Below, in pieces: positions 1-9,717 of a DNA stretch of 64,000 nucleotides; within the stretch, counting starts at the first letter, position 1, and the number at the start of each line of letters is the position of its first letter. A model generated the notes under the pieces. That model did not search any database and was not told the DNA's origin. It saw only the letters and a list, made by a program, of their open reading frames with translations. The DNA lies in contig NC_134680.1 in NCBI RefSeq assembly GCF_024713945.1, positions 885,001 to 949,000 of the forward strand, in the 5' to 3' direction. A program made the position numbers and the translations under genes. Source of the stretch: Dermatophagoides farinae. Taxonomy: Eukaryota > Arthropoda > Arachnida > Sarcoptiformes > Pyroglyphidae.

Positions 1-386
1 TGTTGTTGATTCTCTTGGTCAAATTGTTTCGTTACACGATAACCTGGACGACCAATTTTGACAAATTTTCGAATATCAATTCGAGATTTAGACAACATTG
101 GTTGAGGTGCATCTTTGGCATCTTTTGCAGCACGTCTTGCCAGATTTGATTGATGTTTTTTACCCTGGGTATGAGCCAGATATGAACCTTCATTATTGTG
201 TAATGTTAGACAAAGTTTGCATTCATAGGAACCAAGATGATTTTTCATAAAATATGGATCTTTAGCCAAATCGATTGTTTCCAATGCCAATTGTCGTAAA
301 CGTTCACGACGATCACGATTTGTCTCGGACCATGATGCCACACCACCACCGCCAGTTTTAGCGCCAGGTCGATGTTGAAAATCCAT
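1..386 (-). CDS. SF3A2: Splicing factor 3A subunit 2 (SF3a66), N-terminal part
   Basis: This is a subunit of the U2 snRNP SF3a complex, which acts in the nucleus during pre-spliceosome assembly. The reading frame starts at the ATG complementary to 384-386 with MDFQHRPGAKTGGGG, the characteristic start of the family, and runs off the left edge after about 128 residues. A matrin-type C2H2 zinc finger is visible around residues 54-78 (CKLC, then HTQGKKH), followed by LARRAAKDAK. No intron interrupts the visible part. It is divergent with the p24 gene starting at 938, so the 551 bp between the two starts probably holds both promoters. The C-terminal part of the protein lies outside the window. 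Confidence 0.95.
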   Translation of the reverse strand, partial: MDFQHRPGAKTGGGGVASWSETNRDRRERLRQLALETIDLAKDPYFMKNHLGSYECKLCLTLHNNEGSYLAHTQGKKHQSNLARRAAKDAKDAPQPMLSKSRIDIRKFVKIGRPGYRVTKQFDQENQQ

Positions 387-937
387 TCTTCTGCCTTATT
401 TTGGCCAAAAAAAAATTCACAATTTAAATTTTAACGATGGAAAATTTTCTATTCAATAAAAACAGTGAGCCAGCCAAAATATTTGACATGAACACATGAT
501 TTGTCCGCTCACAAACACAGTTACCGAATAACAAAAATCGGTTGACGTGTCTTCGATAATTTGGTTTTTTTTCTGATTTAATCCAAAAAATCACAGTAAA
601 TTACCAACAACAATTTAATCCGATTATTGTTATAACCAAAAAAAAAAAAAAAAAAATCCATCATCTACTGAAATAGAAAAATTTCCATGAAATTTGTTAC
701 AAATTGTGATTGAAGAAAGGACCGAATTTTCTCAGTAAAAGCTAATTTTCTATCGGAAATTTTTATTTTAACAAAAAATCAATTCAACTAAACAAGAAAA
801 AAGAATGTTCATCATCATCATTTCTAGCTGATAACTTTGCTGCCAAATCAATTTATTCTACAAAATTCAAATTGAATTTTAATCATAAAATTTTGTTGTT
901 GTATATAAAAAAAATAGTTCGAATTTACTGATTTAAA
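387..937. promoter_or_regulatory. Divergent intergenic region between SF3A2 and the p24 gene
   Basis: These 551 bp separate two start codons facing away from each other and must contain both 5' UTRs and promoters. The sequence is AT-rich with an A-run near 640-656. I see no convincing TATA box at a standard position for either gene and no open reading frame. Its role as a bidirectional promoter is inferred from gene orientation only. Confidence 0.45.
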
Positions 938-1815
938 ATGTTGCCAAATCATTATTTGATTATCAAATTATTCCATCATATTGTGGCCATTCTCATTTTC
1001 CAAATAATTCTACATTCATCATCAATTGAAGCGGAAAATCATAATTTTGAATTGAATGCCGAAAATCTTGGCACTGCATTTGAATTTAAAATTCATATTG
1101 ATGCCGGTAAAGAAGACTGTTTCTATCAATACATTGAACAAGGATCATCATTATATATTGCTTTTCAGGTAAATTGTAATTTTGTCTTTTTTTTTCATTT
1201 AACTTTTTTTTTGTTTTTTTGAAACAAAAAAATATACAAAAAGGTAATGAGAGGCGGTGACAGTATGGCTGGTTTCTATGTAAATGGACCAAAAGGTGAA
1301 ACAATTATGCCATATCAATGGAAACAACATGCCGAAATTGATGATAGTACTGTTCCACAATCCGGTAAATTGATATATTATCGATTATTTTTCTAAATAA
1401 TTGATCAATTGAAATTATCTCTTACAAATAAACAGGATATTATAGTCTATGTATCGATAATAAACCATCTAGTTTTCAATCAAAATTAGTCAGCTTATAT
1501 TTGGCATCATTAAAACGTGATGAATGGGAAAAATATATACAAGAATTATCTGAAGTCGATGTAACATCGAATAATGCAACAGCATTACTACGTAATGTCC
1601 AATGGAATATAAATGAAATGATGAAACATTTGGAACATTCAAAACAACAACATTCATATGATGGTTATCTGGCTGAATCGAATAATCGTTATGTACAAAA
1701 TTGGTCCATTTTACAATGTGCTGTCATCATTGCCTGTTCAATTGTACAGGTTATTTTCGTTAGAAAATTATTCGAATCCAATAATGAATTTGGAAAAGGA
1801 AAAGTTCGAGCTTGA
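938..1815 (+). CDS. p24 family cargo receptor (TMED, gamma-type), ER-Golgi trafficking
   Basis: Three exons (938-1168, 1244-1364, 1436-1815) give 243 residues with intact GT..AG junctions. The N-terminus is a hydrophobic signal peptide (about residues 1-30). Next comes a GOLD domain with the typical start (KEDCFYQYIEQG, containing the first conserved cysteine) and the second cysteine in YYSLCIDN. A coiled-coil stem and one C-terminal membrane segment (about WSILQCAVIIACSIVQVIFV) follow, then a short basic cytosolic tail with the FF-like position occupied by LFES. p24 proteins select cargo for COPII/COPI vesicles. The length and motifs fit TMED1/5/6-type members, but I cannot choose a subtype. 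The tail lacks a clear KKXX retrieval signal. Confidence 0.9.
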
Positions 1816-1910
1816 TTATCGATGATTTTTTTTTGAATTGTTTTCTCTATTATTCCGAAAATTTCAATTTTTTTCGTTTTGGTTTGTTAAATTCGATTTT
1901 TTTTAAAATT

Positions 1911-3001
1911 TCATTTTCAATAAGAAAAAATATAATGTGTACCACAGATGATTTATATTTTCAAAATTATAAATCCAGATTGATGATTATTTTATTGAAT
2001 CGTATGATTTTTCATAATTACAACTATCACATGATGGTGTGATGCCAATCATTCAATCAATCAATTAACCTTAATGTTTTTAATTTGATTCTCCATCCAT
2101 TGTAAAACATCCATATGTGAATTGAGTATCTTTAGTATCCGTATCATTGGATCATCGGCATCATGATTAGTGGATTTAGTTTCATTTAATTTTTTTATAA
2201 AATCTTTCAAATCCGCACCAATAGCATTCAGATCATTATGGACGGTTTCAATCAATGAATATGTATGTTCACGTTCAGCATTCACATTGTTGGCACCAAG
2301 ATCCAATTTATTATCTTCAACCTGTTCCAATTCTTTTTGCTGCGCAATAATAAAATCCAATTGATGATCTAATCCACGAAGTGAGACATTCAGTTTTTCA
2401 ATCATTTTATCCATTTCAATCAATTTTTGACCATTCGAAATCAATAATGAATCCCATGAATTTATTGTTAGGCTTTGTTCATGAAAATCCACTTCAAATT
2501 GTGTCAATTCATTCATCCATATGTTTATCTGATCTTCGAGCTGGCCAAAAGTTAGCTCTGCAATCAACAAAAAAAAATTTGAATTATTTTTTTTATTGAC
2601 AAACAAATAACTTACGTGCAGGTGTTGATGCTACGGCTGTCGAAGCATTCGAAGATGATACTGTGGCTGTAGTGATAGGAGTCGAGGTTATTGTTGTTGT
2701 TGCGGTAGCCGTTCCGGCAGCTGTTGTCGTACTACTGGAAAGTGGTGTAATAACAAATCCGGTATTCGGTTTGGCAGTTATGGATGATGATGATGCTGTT
2801 GTGGTTGTAATTGTAGCCGATGAATTCAAACCAAATGAAATAGACGCAGTTGTAGTTGTGGCTGCCATTGTAGTTGTTGTGGCCGCTGTTGTACCAAATA
2901 ATGATTTAGATATCGAAGGATTAGCAGCAGCAGCAGCACCAGTTGTTGCTGTATTCGAAGTTTGTGATGATCCAAAATTGAAACCAGAAACAGCTCCAGT
3001 A
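1911..3001 (-). pseudogene. Truncated duplicate of the Nup62 3' end
   Basis: This block is a near-identical direct repeat of about 5942-7032, the 3' end of the full Nup62 gene plus its downstream flank. It keeps the last intron (exon ends near 2616 and 2557), the coiled-coil coding region and the stop at 2061-2063. It lacks roughly the first 370-380 residues: the similarity stops abruptly at 3001 (after the shared ctccagta), where copy 2 continues into the FG repeats. No stop or frameshift breaks the remaining coding region. It differs from the intact copy by substitutions and by in-frame indels, including loss of one LLEQ-like unit in the coiled coil. Without a promoter or start it is probably a non-functional fragment, unless an upstream exon in the inserted DNA supplies one. 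Confidence 0.85.
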
Positions 3002-3048
3002 TACACGCACGCAAATCATACACAGAGAGAAAAAATTACAAATGATTA

Positions 3049-3141
3049 ACTCAATATCCAATCAATAAACAACGTTACCATTGAATTTGTATACAGAGAG
3101 AAAAAATTTTGGTAACGTTGTCTATTGACAGTATATTGAGT
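3049..3141. repeat. Imperfect 32-bp inverted repeat at the edge of the inserted element
   Basis: The left arm (3049-3080, beginning actcaatat and ending acaacgttacca) pairs with the right arm (3110-3141, beginning tggtaacgttgt and ending atattgagt). The arms match at most positions and the spacer is about 29 bp. A short direct repeat, a-t-a-c-(ac)-agagagaaaaaa, lies at about 3019-3038 and 3090-3109. The palindrome lies next to the breakpoint of the Nup62 duplication and just in front of the Tnp2-like coding region. It could be a terminal structure of the transposon or a relic of repeated insertion. Confidence 0.6.
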
Positions 3142-4762
3142 AAATCGAAAAGCCAATTTTCTTGGGTCAAGCCCAGTGATATATGCAGATTGATCATGTC
3201 AAATAAATCGATTGTTTCTCAAATATTGTTGGAACAAGAAATTAAAAAAAATAATGAATTTGACAAATTGGCATTCAACGAACATTTACAATGCAATACC
3301 GAACGAAAAAAAAACTTTTGGGTACACTCCAATTGGAGTTTGGATTTGACGATTTCTCAATCGTCAATCAGCTCGGAGTGAAGAATAATAACCACACGTA
3401 TATGGCATTATATTTGACGTTTCCACATATACCATTGAAAATGAGATTGAAACAGAGGAACATTTTCATGGTTATGCTGGTAAACCGAAAAGAAATGAAA
3501 GATGCTGGTTATAATCTTAACGATATTTTCAAGCCAATGATTAATGATATGAAATTGGCTATGTCTGAAGGTATTGCCATAAATTCCATAGAAAACCAAA
3601 AATTTACAATCTCCATTAGCGCCCTTTGTGGCGATAATAAAGGAATTTATGAATTTTTAGGTATTATTATTCATATATTAATGTTTATAAATAAATTAAC
3701 ACAAGTATTGATTATTTTAGGTTATAATACGGCATTCCAAGCTCGTTCATTCATATGTCGGGTATGTGGAGCTAAAGGGTCCAAAAATGAGCTTGGAACT
3801 TGCAAAGAAATTATTGATTTCAAAGCTGATTTGTACATCCTTACAAATATATGCTATCAAAAAGCCTGGAAAGATGACGAAGCTGTAAAAAAAAATATCG
3901 GATAAAAAATTTGGACTGGCAAATTATTGTGTTTTCAATGATTTACCAAATATTTGCATTTCTGATTTAGCCCCATTGGACTGGTAATTAATTTATTTAA
4001 CATTTATCGCTTTCAGATTTGCTAAATTGAATATTCTTTTTTTCAGTATGCATGACTTTGATGAGGGCATGGCCGAGCAAATAGTTTTTGCAATTTTAAA
4101 AATTTTGAAAATCTCGACCGATTCGGTTGAGAAAATCGTAAAGAAAAAATTTTTCAAGAACGACAAAGTCAAAATTCGTGGTTTCAGCGGTTCCACCAAA
4201 TCCAAAGGGAAAAAATTTAAGCTCAAAGAAACCGCAGCTTCTGTAATTTTTTTAAAAATCAATATATTCAACACATTAATTTTTTTATTTTCAGAAATAC
4301 GAATTTTTTCTTCGTTTCGGTGAAATTATTGCCGAAATCAAAAATGATTTCGATACCAACAAAACGGCATTCGAATTATATTCGAATGCAAAAGAATTTG
4401 CATTGTTAACACACTCCTTTGCGCTAAATCAAGATGAAATCTTGAAATTAAAACAATGCGCAAAGAACATTGTTGACACGTATGCTAAAATACCAGGCTG
4501 TAAAGTAACGCCCAAATTCCATAACATTTTACATTATTGGGAAAATGCATTGGAATTTGGTCCAATTTACAGACATTCATCATACAAATATGAGAGATTT
4601 CACCAATTGAACAAACGTTCATTTTCAACATCGAAAAATATGAGAAATCCCTCATATTCCATGGTGAATTTTATTCAAAAAAAAAAAAAAAAAATTGCAC
4701 TCACACTTACGAAAGAAAAATTTCTTGAACAAAATTTGTACGAAGAATTTTCGGAAAATTAG
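3109..4762 (+). mobile_element. Tnp2/CACTA-related transposon protein gene, broken or with homopolymer frameshifts
   Basis: Collinear coding blocks match a protein family that is widespread in invertebrate genomes and related to the Tnp2/Transposase_21 proteins of CACTA elements. In order: a block with LGVKNNNHTYMALYLTF, GDNKG (about 3631), a CRVC zinc-type motif (about 3757), LDCMHDFDEG read across an intron (about 3986-4047), and PKFHNILHYWENALEFGP with YKYERFHQLNKR near the end (about 4510-4615). Introns are inferred at 3661-3720, about 3987-4046 and about 4242-4294. The frame changes at two nine-A runs (about 3306-3314 and 3887-3895), so the gene is either decayed or affected by homopolymer sequencing errors. 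I infer the transposon family from remembered family patterns; no terminal inverted repeats or target duplication were established. Confidence 0.65.
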
Positions 4763-5005
4763 GAATCAAATGTATTTATTCATAAAAAATTTTATTAATA
4801 ACTTTTTTCATAATTTTTTAAATTTTTCTATACAGATATCAGAAAAAATTTTATTAAAAACAATAAATATAATTCATAATTATTGTTATTATTATTTTAT
4901 ATTATTCTTTTTTCATAATTTAGTGAATATTATTTCAATTATTCAAAAGACGCGCTATTAACTTTAAATATCAAATTCATGTCAAAATAGATTCAATTAA
5001 TGTTA

Positions 5006-5146
5006 AAACAGTCTAATTTCAAATCAAAATGCTGTTGATGCTGCTGTCGCATGCATGCATCTATTTCGATTCATTTTCAACTTACGCTGTTGAAACAGTC
5101 AAATTTCAAATCAAAATACTGATGATGCTGTCGCATGCATACGCAT
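5006..5146. repeat. Two ~50-bp direct repeats within copia gag debris
   Basis: The stretch at about 5006-5058 (aaacagtctaatttcaaatc, then a ctgctgtcgcatgcatgcat core) is repeated at about 5092-5145 with small differences (aaacagtcaaatttcaaatc, then ctgtcgcatgcatacgcat). Both copies read on the minus strand as the C-terminal end of the gag fragment, so the gag end is tandemly duplicated here. The palindromic core gcatgcatgc is part of the repeat. Confidence 0.6.
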
Positions 5147-5448
5147 ATATGATTCTGTTTATCAAAGCGATTCTTCAATTGGTCGATGATTTCACTTGGC
5201 AAATCATATTCCAAAAACGCTTCTCTTATATCTTCTCTTATGAAGCACAAAATCCGCGCCCGAAGCATCTTCAATTTCTTCTTTTTATCAGCATTAACAT
5301 TTTTAATTGATGTTATTTCCAAGAGATCAGAAAAACCACAACCATCACACCAAAGTTTAATTTCGTCAAGCCAGAATTTAAAATTGGTACCATCAAATTT
5401 TTTGATGTCCGAAATCGATAAAGAACTGAGCAATTGAAGTTGTTCCAT
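5077..5448 (-). mobile_element. Ty1/copia-type gag fragment
   Basis: Read on the minus strand from the ATG at 5448 (MEQLQLLSSLSISDIKKFDG), the frame encodes a gag-like N-terminal region with the FDGTNFKFWLDEIKLW pattern typical of Ty1/copia gag (UBN2/DUF4219 type). LKNRFDKQN follows further on. The frame ends after about 124 residues, with no nucleocapsid zinc knuckle, protease, integrase or reverse transcriptase visible nearby, so the element is heavily truncated. A primer-binding site and LTR-like sequence lie 200 bp upstream in the correct orientation, which supports the assignment. The frame is also open for 23 codons upstream of this ATG; I chose this start because family similarity begins just after it. 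Confidence 0.65.
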
Positions 5449-5637
5449 TTTACTTTGATTACACGATGAGCACACAAAACAGATACAAAAATTTTCGTCT
5501 ATAAGACAGTCAAACAATCACATTTAGTAATCACAATCAATTTTAATAACCACAAACGAAATGTGAGACAATCAAGGTAAATCTCACAAGTCAGATTCAA
5601 AAACAATTTTCAAAATGTCAAGCAGGAGAGAACCACG

Positions 5638-5648
5638 CTCTGCTACCA
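5638..5648 (-). other. Retrotransposon primer-binding site (initiator tRNA-Met)
   Basis: On the minus strand the sequence reads TGGTAGCAGAG, complementary to the 3' end of eukaryotic initiator tRNA-Met (…CTCTGCTACCA). It directly abuts the putative LTR end …CGTAACA and lies 190 bp ahead of the gag ATG. This is the expected arrangement of a Ty1/copia element. Confidence 0.75.
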
Positions 5649-5761
5649 TGTTACGATTCACAATGATTTTATTTAGGCATGTGACTGTGTTTATATACAT
5701 GGGTTTATGTTACATCCATAAAGGACGTATGTTTAGACATTATCATGCAACACATGTTACA
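5649..5761 (-). repeat. Putative 113-bp copia-type LTR
   Basis: On the minus strand the segment starts TGTAACATG and ends CGTAACA, so it has TG…CA ends. It contains TATATAAA (complement of 5690-5697) and further on AATAAA (complement of 5668-5673), in promoter then poly(A)-signal order. It is immediately followed by the tRNA-Met primer-binding site. It is very short for an LTR. The matching LTR on the far side was not found, so the outer boundary is inferred from sequence character, not from a repeat. Confidence 0.55.
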
Positions 5762-6085
5762 TTGTATATGAAGGGTTAAAAACTCGCTTAACGCTGTATG
5801 CTTCGCTATAACGCTTTTCGGGTTTTTTTGAATTTCGAATGATTAAAATATAATTAAATATAAAATATTGAAAGCTCATCATCGGCGTTATAAAAATTCA
5901 GTCCACCAACGTAGGGTTAAATGAACCCTTAAATGAGCGCACATTTTCAATAAAAAAATATAATATGTAACACAGATGATTTATATTTTCAAAATTATAA
6001 AACTGATTGATGATTATTTTATTGAATCGTATGATTTTTCATAATTACAAATCACATGATGGTGTGATGCCAATCATTCAATCAA

Positions 6086-8168
6086 TCAATTAACCTTAAT
6101 GTTTTTAATTTGATTCTCCATCCATTGTAAAACATCCATATGTGAATTGAGTATCTTTAGTATCCGTATCATTGGATCATCGGCATCATGATTAGTGGAT
6201 TTAGTTTCATTTAATTTTTTAATAAAATCTTTCAAATCCGCACCAATAGCATTCAGATCATTATGGACGGTTTCAATCAATGAATATGTATGTTCACGTT
6301 CAGCATTCACATTGTTGGCACCAAGATCCAATTTATTATCTTCAACCTGTTCCAATAATTGTTCCAATTCTTTTTGCTGAGCAATAATAAAATCCAATTG
6401 ATGATCTAATCCACGATGCGAAACATTCAATTTTTCAATCATTTTATCCATTTCAATCAATTTTTGACCATTCGAAATCAACAATGAATCCCATGAATTT
6501 ATTGTTTGGCTTTGTTCATGAAAATCCACTTCAAATTGTGTCAATTCATTCATCCATATGTTTATCTGATCTTCGAGCTGGCCAAAAGTTAGCTCTGCAA
6601 TCAACAAAAAAAAATTTGAATTATTTTTTTTATTTACAAACAAATAACTTACGTGCAGGTGTTGATGCTACGGCTGTCGAAGATGATACTGTGGCTGTAG
6701 TGATGGGTGCCGAGGTTATTGTTGTTGTTGTTGTTGCGGTAGCCGTTCCGGCAGCTGTTGTCGTACTACTGGAAAGTGGTGTAATAACAAATCCGGTATT
6801 CGGTTTGGCAGTTATGGATGATGATGATGCTGATGTGGTTGTAATTGTAGCCGATGAATTCAAACCAAATGAAATAGACGCAGTTGTAGTTGTGGCTGCC
6901 GTTGTAGTTGTTGTAGCCGCTGTTGTACCAAATAATGATTTAGATATCGAAGGATTAGCAGCAGCAGCAGCAGTTGTTGCTGTATTCGAAGTTTGTGATG
7001 ATCCAAAATTGAAACCAGAAACAGCTCCAGTAGCTGATGTGGATGTTGTTGTATTCGTAGTTGTTGTTGCAGTCAATAATGAAGATCCAAATGTGGATGC
7101 TGATGTTGTTGCGGCTGCTGGCGTTGTCGTTTGAATTTGTGTGATAGCCGGTATTCCAGAAGCGGGATACAGAAATGGTTTTGATACAGCAGGAGCTATT
7201 GTGGCTGGTGTTGTTGTACTAGCAAAACCGAATCCAGATGTTGGTAAAGAAGTTGTCGTAATTATTGATGGCCGAGAAAATGATGTTGTACCACCAAATG
7301 ATAATGGACCAGCAGTAGAAGGGGCAGTAGATGCAGCCGTACCGAAAATACCACCACCACCCCCGCCAATCGAAGTTGTCGGCTGATTAGTACCTAGTAT
7401 AGTGCTACCACTAACAGTGGAAGTTGTTGGAACGCCAAAAGTTGAAGAAGTTGTACTTGTTAGTGGTTGTCCAAATAGCACTGATTGTTGAGGTTGTGGT
7501 TGACTTGCTACTGCAGCGGTATTAGCATTGCCAAGATTCAACCCAAAGGAAGTTGTGCCGAAATTTGAAAAGCCAACTGTAGCCGATGTAGCTGTTGTTT
7601 TCGTTCCAAACAATCCACCAGATAGGAATGATGATGATGATGTGGGAGCAGATGTGTTGATCGCTGGTTGACCACCAAACAATGATGGCTGATTTGTCTG
7701 CGGTGAAATAATCGATGACACTGTTGGTTGAACAGCGACTGTTGGTTGTTGTAATTGTTGTTGTTGTGTTGGACTGGCAAAACTGAACGCTGTTGGTTGT
7801 GCAGTCGAACCGAATGCGAATCCAGATGATGATGATTGACTTGTCACCGATTGTTGTTGTGGTTGATTAAAGCCGATAGCGAACGTATTGGTTGGACTGG
7901 AAAAATTAAAACCACCAATACCACCTGTTTGTTGCGGCTGGCCAGTTGCCGTTGCAATAGGAGTTGAAGTTGGTTGTCCAAATAATGATGATGATTGTTG
8001 TTGTTGTGGTGTACCAATAATATTGGCTGTTTGGCCACCAAAAATATTTCCACCAAATGTTGTTGATGATTGTTGTGGCGAAGCAAATGTTGTTCCAAAA
8101 GCAGTGGCCGAAGTTGTGGCCGTCGGTTGTTGACCAAAATTAAAACTAGTATTTGAACCTCCAAACAT
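6086..8168 (-). CDS. Nup62: Nucleoporin Nup62 (Nsp1-type FG nucleoporin)
   Basis: Two exons (complement 8168-6653 and 6594-6086) encode 674 residues. The N-terminal ~500 residues are low-complexity sequence rich in FG, Q, S and T with repeats such as GGSNTSFNFG, SLFGQ and GIFGTA, which form the selective barrier of the nuclear pore. The C-terminal ~170 residues are the Nsp1_C coiled coil: LTFGQLEDQINIW, then LDHQLDFIIAQQKELE and ILNSHMDVLQWMENQIKN. These match the conserved vertebrate p62 pattern and assemble with Nup54/Nup58 and Nup88/214. The animal p62 family usually has about 520 residues; the extra length is FG/Ser/Thr-rich expansion. The start at 8168 gives the canonical MFGGSNTSFNFG. 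The last exon and part of the first are duplicated at 1911-3001. Confidence 0.95.
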
Positions 8169-8281
8169 AATTCTATAGATTAAATACGAATGAATTTTTG
8201 AAATGAAATGAAAATAATTTCAACGATCAAATTTTCATCATCAAAATAAGCCAATGTGCTGAGACAAGTGATAGCCGCTAC

Positions 8282-8300
8282 TAATCGATAGTATCGATTA
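8282..8300. promoter_or_regulatory. Palindromic DRE-like motif pair upstream of Nup62
   Basis: taatcgat-agt-atcgatta is a perfect inverted repeat with 8-bp arms, 114 bp upstream of the Nup62 start codon. Each half resembles the TATCGATA core of the insect DRE/DREF promoter element used by housekeeping genes. Function in this organism is inferred from sequence and position only. Confidence 0.3.
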
Positions 8301-8527
8301 ATCATAGTGGTGGCAGCAACATTCGAAAAATTTTTTTTCCTCTTTTCATCATCAATCATCATCATTCTTTTATTTCATTACATTTCATTAAATCAAGTAA
8401 AAAAAGGATGAAAAATTCATTATGAATGAATGCAAAATTTCAAGATCAAAACCATTGCATTACAATTTAGCAAAAATGACTGTGAAAATTTTTTTCAAGA
8501 AAAATTATATTAGTGATGAATGATCTG

Positions 8528-9609
8528 TCATGATGAATATTTACCATATGAACTATTCTTGGTTGATTCAATCATAAATGATGCAATTCCTAATAAATAT
8601 GGTTCACCATGATAAAAATATTGCAAAAGTGCTCCATTGCTTAAATCACAGGGCTGAGTTTGAGGGTGAGTGAAAATTTTTTTTTTTACTTTTTTTCAAC
8701 TTTTTTAATAAAACTTATTATTATTACCTCCACCGTTAAAAAGATGCACATTTCTACGGCAAAAATGAGAGAAAAAAATCAATCATTAATTCATAGAAAA
8801 TTGGATATCATATGCACACACAAACTGACCACTTTCAATATCAATTGATCGATATGAATTTGATAATGCATTTTTGCAATCATCATTGAAACGAATTTGA
8901 ACATCGTTTTTTTCATAATTTTGATGTTCCCAATTCCATGTGGATAAAGTTGCCCATTTATTATTCAGCCCTAAAATAATATGAGAAAAAAAAATCGAAA
9001 TTTGTCTGTTTCGAATTCAAATCATCATCAACAACTTACATTCAATGGGGATTTTTCCGGTTAAATTTGTATTGATTATCTGTACAAATGGTCTTTCATT
9101 ACAACCAGGTGAATCGAGATTAAATTCTTCATTTTCAATTTCAATCACTGCATAATTATAAGCAAATGTTTTCGGATTCCAATGTAAATTAAGATCAATT
9201 TTCGATATTGTATAAATTGGATTTACATTTGGATTAAAAGTGTTGATGATTTTTATTCGAAAATCATTCGTATCGATTGCTGTTTCATTATTTGATCTGT
9301 AGAGAAAAGAAGAAAAAAAAACACAAAGATTTTAACACATAAATTCAAAAATGCAAATGCAAAAAAAACTTACAAATTCAAATCAACACAATAAGCTGGC
9401 ACTATTACATCGACGGAACTAACAATTGCACCATCACATATATGATATAAATGGCCAGTTTCTTGATCATAATATTGTAATGATACATGCCAACGATATT
9501 GAAACAGTTTTGTCTTGTCAACAACACAATCATCGCCATGTACTACAACAACAACAACAACAATCATCATCATCATCATCATCATGGCTATTTTCAATGA
9601 CCGAAACAT
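8528..9609 (-). CDS. Trypsin-fold serine protease homologue, catalytic triad lost (pseudoprotease)
   Basis: Five exons (complement 9609-9374, 9296-9040, 8970-8830, 8753-8728, 8653-8528) join in frame to 261 residues, the usual length of group 3-type mite trypsins. A Met-run signal peptide (about residues 1-25) is followed by a chymotrypsin-like domain without a clear IVGG activation site. The AAHC motif is PAYC, so the catalytic His is Tyr. The NDIAL motif is NYAVIEI, so the Asp is replaced. The GDSGGP motif reads DLSNGAL: Ser kept, its preceding Asp and first Gly lost. The 26-bp exon encodes EMCIFLTVE, aligning with MFCAG. An alternative end uses a donor in tcatatg|gtaaat and an exon ending at 8460 (…VIFAKL). 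It is probably secreted and non-catalytic, like scabies-mite inactivated protease paralogues. Confidence 0.8.
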
Positions 9610-9717
9610 TTTTTCATTAAATTTTTATTTTCGGTTTTGTTTTACCATTGAAAATTACATCGAAAAAAACAATCATAACAACAACCACCAGGACAACGAT
9701 AATGGAATTTGAGTAAA

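Noticed and set aside
6484-7386. Plus-strand Val/Ala-rich open frames opposite Nup62
   Set aside because: They are mirror readings of the Thr/Ala/Ser-rich FG region on the minus strand, with no start context or splice sites.
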